From Brachionus manjavacas (taxonomy: Eukaryota; Rotifera; Eurotatoria; Ploima; Brachionidae): 64,000 nt of DNA. How positions within the stretch are numbered: position 1 is the first letter of the stretch; each line of letters begins with the position of its first letter. Shown in pieces: positions 56,258 through 64,000 of this stretch. Below the pieces are notes generated by a model that did no database searches, was not told the origin of the DNA, and saw nothing but the letters and a program-made list of their open reading frames with translations. A program made the translations under genes and the position numbers. The stretch spans positions 1,434,001-1,498,000 of the forward strand of contig JAHQIY010000015.1 in NCBI GenBank assembly GCA_019054805.1. Direction: 5' to 3'.

Positions 56258-56715
56258 CATCTTTGGGGTGTGTTGTTTTACATCACGCTCATTTTTCATC
56301 AATTTACCGCACTCTGGACAAGCTATCGGGTTGTATGTGTGCTTAGGGCTCTTTTGACTTCAAATTGAAGCAGTTGGAACTTCTGATGCAAATTTTGAAT
56401 ACTTCTCTAACTTTTAGATTTATTTTTAGTTTATTAATGGCTTCAATAACCTCTCCAACAGTTAACTCAACATCTTCTTCTTCATCATCAATTTTTTGCA
56501 TTAGCGAAAACTTCACTCTCTTTGACTGTAATTATTTCTATCTGTTCAAAACTTTCTTTGTCATGTCACTTGCATTAAAATTGGCCAAGTTTTGGTCAAC
56601 CTTCAGTTCGCTTAACTTTTCTGACGATTCTACATTCAAAATTTCAGCTTCAATTTTACTTAAACGTAAAATTACGTAAATAAACCTCAGAACCATGTAT
56701 AGTAGTAGCACTGTA
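56258..56715 (-). mobile_element. Decayed pogo/CENP-B-like DNA transposon fragment
   Basis: On the minus strand the fragment begins at a TA followed by CAGTGCTACTACTATACATG, then has ttacgtaattttacg as subterminal sequence. A broken reading frame follows: ESSEKLSELKVDQNLANFNA, later LMQKIDDEEEDVELTVGEVI with EAINKLK, similar to the acidic C-terminal region of pogo/Tigger-type DDE transposases. Further on, in another frame, it reads PIACPECGKLMKNERDVKQH, a C2H2-like finger. Several stops and shifts break the frame. The opposite terminal repeat was not found. Confidence 0.55.
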
Positions 56716-57067
56716 CATTGAAATTCAAATTACTTATAAAAATTTTCGTGACCAGTGAATAGGGGACCAGTCAAAAAAAAAATCTGGTCACGAAAGCGAC
56801 ATAAAGTCACTGTTCGCATAGTCGACAAGACCCAAAAATTGATCAAGATGAATCTTAAGAAGTTCAAGTTTCAAGAAACTTCAAGTCACTTAAAATGTTT
56901 CGCTCACTCGCTACAGTTAATTGTTAAGAAATAATTTGAAAAAATTTTTTAAAATTTTAAAGGTTTACTAAGAATTTTCATAAAAATTATTTTTATAAAT
57001 AAAATTTGTTTTTGATTTTTAACCAATTCTGGGTTTTTATTCCATGTTACTAAATTCTATGAGCTAG

Positions 57068-58535
57068 ATGATGTCTGTGATTAAAGAAGAACCGGTTGAG
57101 TTCAATGAAGATCAAAGCGAACAAAAATGGGATTTAATTGACCAAAAATACGAGTCCGAACTCGATTACCTGAAAAATGTTTCGGAAAATATTTTGGCAA
57201 ATAAAGACTTGGATTTTGAAAATTTTCAAATTGACCAAACTTCTCAACCAATAATCAAGACTCAGAGCAACATGACTATTACAGATATTTTGAATAAAGT
57301 GTCAAGTAGTAAAGCAGATAGGACAAAAATTAGAAAAATTGAATTAAACAAAGATAAAATTGATTTAGAGAAAAAAAAAGTCCTAGGTTCACTGATCGAT
57401 TCGGCTAGAACCGATCAAAATTTTCACATAAGTAAATACGAGTTTTTGAGTGTGGACGAAGAGGCTCACTATTTGGATGTACTCAACAAATACTTGGATA
57501 ACGAAATTGTAGATGATCCAACTTTGATGCGATTTAGAGCCAAATTGGCATTGCGCAATTTGAAAAGAAAAAATTACTCCAAAGTGTTCGATATTGATTC
57601 ATATGTGAATGAATTGATTGACCAGGAAAAAGTGAAAATGTTAAATTCAATAAAACAAAGAAAATTGAAGCTAGAATTTGCAGAAAATTGTCAAAATGAT
57701 GTGACAGAGTCTGATGATGACATAATATTCGAGTCAGCAAGTCTACAAGCTACAGATAATAGTGAGATAATTGAAATCAAAAGAGTACTAGATCGATTCA
57801 AAAATAAAAGACTAAGAGACCATAACCCCGAAATAGACTTGGATGTTCATATGGTAGAGGCCAGAAAAGAAGATATTAAATGCCTTATAAGTCCCTATTC
57901 TAATCAAGTGCTTAAGCCTTTTATATGGAAAGACCATCGAAGTTTGCCTAAAAAGTTGAGACTGCATAAGAATTTGATGGAACGCTTGGGACTAAAGTTC
58001 GACCGATTTTCAATTGATTATGTTCATTTGAGACCAGAACATGTAATGCCCATTAATGCCATGTGTCGACAACATTTTTGGACTGGTATTGACATATCTG
58101 AGTGCCTTGAATATCCGGACTACACAATTGTAGCATTGTATAGAAAATTAATTGTTGGTTTTGCGTTACTGGTTCCAAATTCGTCGCTAAAGGAAGCGTA
58201 TTTGTCATTTATTCTGGTTCATCCGGACTGGAGATCGGACAATGCACTTGCCAATCATTCAGATGTATCAGTAGCTAAATTTTTACTCTACTATTTAATT
58301 CAGGTAAATTAAAAAATTTATTGCTGTAAATTGAAGAATTATTTTATTTTTAAAAAAGAAATGTTCTGATTGTGATATAACTTTGCATGTGAGTGTAAAT
58401 AGTCCTGCTGTTATATTTTATCAAAAATTTGGCTTTGAAATTGTTGAATACATTAAGAATTTTTATGATAAATATTATTCCGATGATTTGAATTTAAGCA
58501 AAGATGCTTTTATGATGAAGCTTTCACGAAATTGA
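57068..58535 (+). CDS. KAT14: KAT14/CSRP2BP histone acetyltransferase (ATAC complex)
   Basis: Two exons, 57068-58303 and 58359-58535; about 470 residues. KAT14 is a GNAT-fold subunit of the ATAC acetyltransferase complex in the nucleus. The C-terminal GNAT domain is well conserved: FSIDYVHLRPEHVMPINAMC, RQHFWTGIDISECLEYPDY, EAYLSFILVHPDWRS, then across the intron LLYYLIQ|KCSDCDITLHVSVNSPAV and YQKFGFEIVEYIKNFYDKYY. In the acetyl-CoA loop the usual basic/Gly-rich signature after HPDWRS is replaced by DNALANHSDVSVAKFLL, slightly longer than in vertebrates. The N-terminal half is acidic/Lys-rich and not conserved; the vertebrate N-terminal part is shorter or missing here. Two ATGs are adjacent at the start; the first was used. 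It is directly preceded by gagctag. Confidence 0.92.
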
Positions 58536-58970
58536 CTACTTTTTTTTTTATTTTAATCAGAATTTTTTCTTATTAAAAAATTAAAAAAAAATTTAAATTA
58601 CGGATCTTCAAAAAAGAATGTTCAAAATTTTGAGATTTAAAAAAAAAATGTTCCCATAGACTAAATTTATCCAAATTTTGTTCAGTTATTTTGTATCATC
58701 TAATAATTAAAAAAATATAAAAATCTAGTTATTCCAATTTTTATTAACAGAAATAAGTTCATTTTAAAGAGCAAAAAAAAAGAGATAAAATGAGCCTCTT
58801 ATCTTTTTTTATCTATTTTTTGATCAAAATTTATTTTAAAAAAACATTAAAATTTGACTTTTTGAATTTCCTCAAAAATATTAAGTATCAATGTGCTTTA
58901 TTAAAAAATTTTACAATCAAATTTAATAAGTGACAAATATTTATTAATTATGTGACCATGGTTAATAATC
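58536..58970. other. Intergenic DNA after KAT14
   Basis: No gene was seen. A+T-rich sequence leads into the hairpin-rich stretch that follows. Confidence 0.5.
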
Positions 58971-58973
58971 ATT

Positions 58974-59100
58974 GTGATTTAGCGACATCTTTGTCGATAT
59001 CACTGGAAAGTTGATTAACTTAACCATGAGCGTTTAAGTTAACAAGGAGCATAAATAGCTGCTCCAATACGTCTTACAAGAAGATCGGATAGACGGGCCT
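58974..59100. repeat. Hairpin-rich sequence, partial copy elsewhere in window
   Basis: Within about 125 bases four stems can be drawn in a row: GTGAT/ATCAC enclosing CGACA/TGTCG (58974-59003); TTAACTTAA with TTAAGTTAA (about 59015-59042); GGAGC with GCTCC (59046-59065); CGTCT with AGACG (59070-59095). The first 20 bases (gtgatttagcgacatcttt) recur nearly unchanged at 27493-27512, next to the foldback element. The sequence is less A+T-rich than its surroundings. It could be a SINE-like or MITE-type repeat or a structured RNA gene; the strand cannot be decided. Confidence 0.45.
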
Positions 59101-59873
59101 AAGGGTTCTAATGTAAACATAACAATCATGTGAGAAATATTGTATAATTTTGATAAAAATAAAATATTAATTCGCTTCTATTGATCTTTTTTTAATTATT
59201 AATAAAATCAAAAAATGATAAATGTTAAATTTATTTTTAATGCGTAAAATAATTTAAATTTTAATTATTTATTTTTTAAGCATTTTTTATTCCTTTTTCA
59301 TCGTTAAAGTAGTCACAGCATTGATCACATTAAAAAGAATATTTTTTACCACATAATTAATATTAATCGGATTTTTTTTTAATTTTCTCAGTCATTCGTC
59401 TTTTTTTTACTAAAATTTAAAAAAAATTAAAAATAATATTATTTAATTTTTCTTTATTTTTATTCGAAATTGAAATGTCATTTTATTCTTATTTTTGATA
59501 CAATTCTAAAGATTAGTTAAAAAATTTGACTTGGTATTATTTTCAAGATTAACCTTTATCACTGTCAATCTTTTGGTTACCATTGTTATTCATTTTATGT
59601 GAACCTAAATTGGTCACCTAATTATGCCCAATGCTGGTAACCAATTGAGCAGAATGGAATCAGTCACATAATGTGAGAGATTCAATTATTTTTAGATCAT
59701 TTTTATTCACTATTTTTTAAATAAATTCTTCAATTAAACTTTGTTGGAATTGAACATTTTTAAATTTTGTTATGAATAATATTAAGACATACCAATGCAC
59801 TCATCATTAGTTAAACGTAGTCAAAAAAATTTTTAAAAATTTTTATTAAAATTAACTTTTCAAAAAAAAAAGA
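59101..59873. other. Intergenic DNA before YOS1
   Basis: No gene was recognised. It should contain the promoter serving YOS1 and possibly ASCC2 as well. Confidence 0.5.
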
Positions 59874-60222
59874 ATGGTATTCGGACTCTACACACTTCTA
59901 GAAGCTGGTCTTTTATTTGTTAACGCCGTAGCTATACTAAATGAACAACGATTTCTGACAAAATGTAAACAGTTTTTTTAAATCTAAAAATAAGCAAACT
60001 CATTTTTAAACTAGTGAAACTTAACCAAACTCAACCAAATTATGGCGAGCAACAATCAGTTTCAAGCCAGATAATGACTCTAATTCGCTCTGTTCAGATG
60101 GTAATGAGATGTAAGCTCTATCTCTTAATTAAAAATAATTTCACAATTCTATAAAATTTTCTCAAGTTCCCTTGATATTTTGCAATACAGCTGTAATTTT
60201 ATTACTTTTGCTATTCGGCTAA
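59874..60222 (+). CDS. IER3IP1: YOS1/IER3IP1, small ER-Golgi membrane protein
   Basis: Three exons, 59874-59964, 60015-60110 and 60167-60222, giving 80 residues; each exon is too short to stand out alone. The first codes MVFGLYTLLEAGLLFVNAVA (membrane segment), the second SVSSQIMTLIRSVQMVMR, the third PLIFCNTAVILLLLLFG, all strongly conserved in the Yos1/IER3IP1 family. Length matches (about 80 residues, two membrane segments). In yeast Yos1 works with Yip1-Yif1 in ER-to-Golgi transport. AATAAA at 60272-60277 is a likely polyadenylation signal, 50 bases after the stop. Confidence 0.95.
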
Positions 60223-60388
60223 GACATTTATTTGAAAATTATTTAAACAAAAATTGGATCGTACTTATTTAATAAATATTTTTTAGCTCAATTTTTAGTT
60301 TAAATTGTTGCGCTAAGCATTTAAAATTGCTTAATTTTGAAAAAAAAATTTGTTCAAAATATCCTTTAGATTGTTTTATAGATTTTAA

Positions 60389-63224
60389 ATGATCGATCAA
60401 ACTTTAGCTGAGCCACTTGATCAACAATTTCGTTTGATATTTAACAAAACAACTCAGAAAGAAGAAAAAATACCAGCCCTTGTAAATAGTTACTAATTTT
60501 TTTATTTTAAAAAACAATTTAAAAAATTAAATAAAATTTTTTCTAGAACCGTTTATTTAAAGTAGAACGTCAAATAATTCCATACCTAGCTCCACCGTTG
60601 TCCATTCTAGAGCCCAGATCAGTAGATTTTCGAGCCTGTTTGGAACAATATGAAGAAAGACTCGGATTTATCGAGCAAGACCTTAAATGGCTGCTGAGTT
60701 TGCCGCATCAGAAATTTTGGTGCCAAATTATTTATGACACATCTTGTCAAAATATGATCGATTCGTACCTGAAACTCGCTCCAAGGCCATATGATACAAA
60801 CAAAATTGACTTTCCCATTCAAATAGCCAACCTGCACAACTCAATCCATCGATTGGTATTTTTAATTTGCTTGAGAATGTCGACTTATAAAGAAAGCCGT
60901 GAAAATTTCATCAGTCAAAATGTATTTGCCGATTTGATATATAAAAATTATTTATTCGATATTCCGAAAATTTTGGACCTGTGTATTCTTTACGAGAAAA
61001 ATCCAGTCCTAAACAAGATAATTCAAAATTTATTTAGTGTTCAAAAAAATTACTATGATGACTTTAAAACGAGTGTTAAAGATATAGTTAAAGCGATTGA
61101 GGCTAGCAGAAAAAAATTGCATTCAATATTTGAATTGGAATCAAAATATGACATTGGTGCAACAAAATCTTTGGAATTTGTTGGCGAAAAATTGCCTAAA
61201 AATATGAAAGAAGTACTAGATATCATTTACTATTTGACTGATTTTGCGAGAACTTTATCTAACTTGGTTTCCATTCAAATTAACTTGGCCCAGTATTTAT
61301 TTGATCAAAAATTTGAATTAAAGTAAATTTTTTCTTTGAATTTTTTATTTTAAAACAATTTTTTAAAATTAAGACATAGAATTAAAAAAAAATATTAAAT
61401 GCTTGAAAAAAACATATTGTTTTAGAGCAGGAGAAGGGGACTTTTTTATTTTTAGATTCACCTTCAAGCACATGTTCACCCTTATTAACCTTTTTTTTCC
61501 AAAGTATTAAAAATTTTTTCGAAACAACCTTGTTTGAAATTGAAGAAATAATAAATAGATTAAAAAAAAAGCCCAGTTTTAACAGGTAAATAATTATTGG
61601 AAACTTAAATTTTTAATTCTTCTTTTTTTGTTAAGTGAAAATATCGGATTTATAAAGATAAAATTGAGCGGGCTAAAATACGAAATGACCAAGCTTTTTA
61701 GTTTGATATTTGAAAACGCGCTGGTAAAGCCAATAATTGAAAGTTTAGATTCGTTCTCATCTAGTGACCAAATTCAACAATTGACCGAATCTTTTGTAAA
61801 AATATGCTGCGATATTCTTGAAGATAAACACTTTCTGTGCTATTTTGAAGAAAAATTTAATTTTAGTGAACAAATCGATTTGATTTTTCAATTGAGTCAA
61901 GAAAGAATGTAAGATCGAAAAAAATTTCTTGTCACAAATGACGCTTTTGAATTTAGAGACCAGTCTCAATATGAGTATATAATAGAAAATTTAAAATCAA
62001 GCATACTTGAGTTTTCTCGGAGCACAAAATCAAAGGCAAAATTTCAAACCATTGCTCCAAAGCCTGATCTTTCTGAAGTAGAAATTCAGCCAACTTGCAG
62101 CAAAAATCTTGCACCTGAAGATGACTTTGCAAAATCAGTCCTAGACTTATTGCCAGATTTAGCCCCAGACTTAGTCAAGGTATTAATGAAGAAAATTTTT
62201 TAAGTTTTTTAATTTTTTTAAAAAAGAAATGCCTCAAATACTATGATAATAATGTTGAGCAAGTAATAAACGCATTTTTGGAAAATAATCTTCCACAATT
62301 TCCTTCGGAAGAACCTGAAAAATCAATGTATAATTTAAAAATAATAAAAATTATCTCTTTAACTTTTTTATTTGTCCAGATTAGATCAAAGCGAGCAGAA
62401 TTTAAGAAAAAATGTTTACGACAATGATGAATTTGACGTTTTTAACAAGAATGAAGTGGATTTGTCAAAAATCTACCTTGGAAAAAAGTGAAAAAAGTGA
62501 AAAAAATTTTTTCAAAATTCTAAAAAGTTAACTTTTTCCTAGAAATGAAATAGAAAAGTTTGATTTAGATAACAAAGATGATGTGCGTCGAGATTTTGTT
62601 TTGTATGAATTTAACGAAGATGACATTTACGAAGATGAATATGATGACACTTATGACTCAAATATTACTGCTAATGATAACTATGATGGATTTAATATCA
62701 AGTAATCAAAGTTAAAAAATAAAAATTTAAATATTTATTTTTTAATTTTAAGACCACTGAACCAAAAACTTGATATAAAAAAAAGAGATATCTTCGAGGC
62801 TGAATTGAATGAAGAGGAACAAGAAGATGAGGAACAAGAAATCAAGAAAATTGATGACCTAAAGAGCAAGACTGAAAATGATAAAGGTAATAATCAATTT
62901 CAACATCAGCAGAGACGATTCGAGACCGGCAAAGGACACCGAGGTGCCAAAAATCCACAGCCCTATTTCGAAAAAAAAGAGAACACATCTCAGCACCAAA
63001 ACCAATCTCAACCACGGCAGACTCAATTGCCACAGCGACAAAATTTTAGAAATAGAGCGCGAGGCTCCAAAGAAACGAGCGAAGATGGAGCTGCTGCTGC
63101 TGCTGCTGCTCCGAAGACCGACGAAGAAATCAAACGTGACAGAAGATGGAAAAATGACAACAAAGCCTCTATAGCTCATCATAATCGCAAATATTTATCA
63201 ATGAAAAAAACTGGCTTCATGTGA
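60389..63224 (+). CDS. ASCC2: ASCC2, subunit of the ASC-1 complex (CUE domain, ubiquitin binding)
   Basis: Nine exons: 60389-60481, 60547-61322, 61505-61585, 61636-61908, 61957-62179, 62227-62327, 62380-62487, 62543-62701, 62753-63224; about 761 residues. ASCC2 brings the ASCC3 helicase and ALKBH3 to K63-ubiquitin at alkylation damage and acts in ribosome quality control. The N-terminal ASCC3-binding part has DLKWLLSLPHQKFWCQIIYD, FLICLRMSTYKESRENFISQ and NYLFDIPKILDLC. The CUE domain spans exons 5 and 6 (VLDLLPDLAPDLVKKCLKYY, EQVINAFLENNLP). Later come NDEFDVFNKNEVDLSKI and DIYEDEYDDTYD. The C-terminus is Glu- and Gln-rich with a seven-Ala run from a GCT repeat, ending with the AHHNRKYLSMKKTGF block. 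A longer start for exon 3 at 61428 leads to a stop, so 61505 was used. Confidence 0.95.
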
Positions 63225-64000
63225 ACTCTTCTTTTAGAACAATAAAACCAATAATTTTAATATTTATCTTAAAATTTCTTTACAAAAATAAATTAGTTTT
63301 TGAAATTTAAAATTTAATATTCTTAGAGAAAAATTATTTAAACTCTTTGCTTGAATAGAATGATTATATTATGAAAATTAAATTTCAGAATTAGCTTAAT
63401 AAAAAAAATTACGCTCTAATATTTAATTAGATTGTAATTTTTAGGAAATGTTATCTTAAATATTGAGTTGGCGTGTGTATGTGTGCTACATGTTAAGTAA
63501 AATTATGAATGTGCCAAGTATATGAGCAAACATTGTTTGATCCAAATTGGAAAAAAAAATGAGCAACCATAAATGACTTGGCACTTTGAGTAGATTAAAT
63601 TCATTTTTTTTTGCGCAATTATTAAATTCTAATCATCTTTTTCATACAGGTATACGCAATTTATGTAATTATTTAAAAAGAATGATTTCTTTTCTTCCCC
63701 ATTTTCTTGAGCAAAGGTAATATTTACAACTTTTTTTTCGACACAAAAAGTATCGACCCCATTTGGCGTCTATGTAGCAATTAAATGATAAAATGAAATT
63801 ATGTAATCTCTAAAAATCTAAAAAATATTTTTACTTTGATAACTAGAGTTTTGAAATATATAATTTAGCTCGGTTTTTTAGTTTTTAGGCCAATTAACAA
63901 TTCAAACGTCATTCAGAAAAAAGTAAAAAATTTAGAATCTAAAACAACACCACGCGAAAAAAAGATTCTAAATTTTGTATCTTAATATTCACATTTTTCT
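63225..64000. other. Sequence after ASCC2, no gene seen
   Basis: AATAAA at 63240-63245 lies just after the stop and is the likely polyadenylation signal. Beyond it nothing coding was recognised to the end of the window. Confidence 0.55.

Noticed and set aside
61428..61500. Longer ASCC2 exon beginning AGEGDFFIF
   Set aside because: It meets a stop codon, and the family alignment needs only the part from 61505, whose phase also agrees.
62859..63182. Minus-strand frame of 107 codons with a Ser run
   Set aside because: Antisense of the ASCC2 C-terminal exon; the Ser run is the complement of the Ala-coding GCT repeat.

Overview
The window is animal nuclear DNA, very A+T-rich (roughly three quarters by eye), with standard stop codons, many spliced genes and short GT-AG introns (mostly 45-120 bases, acceptors often of the type aaag or tttag). 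Gene content is metazoan: KCNQ channel, a nuclear receptor with two DNA-binding domains, a peptide-type GPCR, ATG4, DEPDC1, KAT14. The double-DBD receptor, compact introns and LINE scraps fit a small-genome lophotrochozoan or flatworm-like lineage; a rotifer is my best guess, not proven. All exon structures below were built by hand from splice motifs, reading phase and family conservation.

Layout. 2.4-4.7 kb: cytochrome P450 reductase (+). 7.1-8.9 kb: two-DBD nuclear receptor (-), divergent from NKAP (+, 9.2-10.1 kb). 12.3-19.9 kb: KCNQ potassium channel (-), whose 4.8 kb first intron holds an intronless GPCR on the other strand (16.5-17.6 kb). 23.3-25.7 kb: USP39 (-), sharing a 177-base divergent promoter with VPS51 (+, 25.9-32.1 kb), followed 137 bases later by TMEM186. 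32.9-39.4 kb: three head-to-tail minus-strand genes, namely two paralogous RING-like membrane proteins and a membrane-anchored GalT/HIT-like protein with a tRNA-Leu(AAG) gene in one intron. 40.5-43.0 kb: DNase I-like and SAPCD-like genes (-). 44.4-50.9 kb: DEPDC1 (-). 53.4-55.8 kb: ATG4 (+). 57.1-58.5 kb: KAT14 (+). 59.9-63.2 kb: YOS1/IER3IP1 and ASCC2 (+), 166 bases apart.

Mobile DNA lies in the intergenic stretches and in the few long introns: three LINE 3' remnants (about 6.8, 11.4 and 51.6 kb), a 704-base Tc1/mariner-type element with 20 identical terminal bases and a TA duplication (29.5 kb), related terminal-repeat remnants (46.6 and 56.7 kb), a foldback element (27.5 kb) and a direct-repeat pair (52.3/52.8 kb).

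The strongest new observation is in KCNQ: two alternative copies of the S5-pore exon. One joins the selectivity-filter exon directly; the other leaves the frame two bases out and is rescued by a 7-base microexon that restores the family residues exactly. Next in interest are the paralogous RING-like multi-span membrane proteins lacking the zinc-binding histidine, the membrane-anchored GalT-like protein, the nested tRNA and GPCR genes, operon-like gene pairs with splice-acceptor-like sequence before the downstream ATG, and a repeated sequence able to fold into a row of hairpins.
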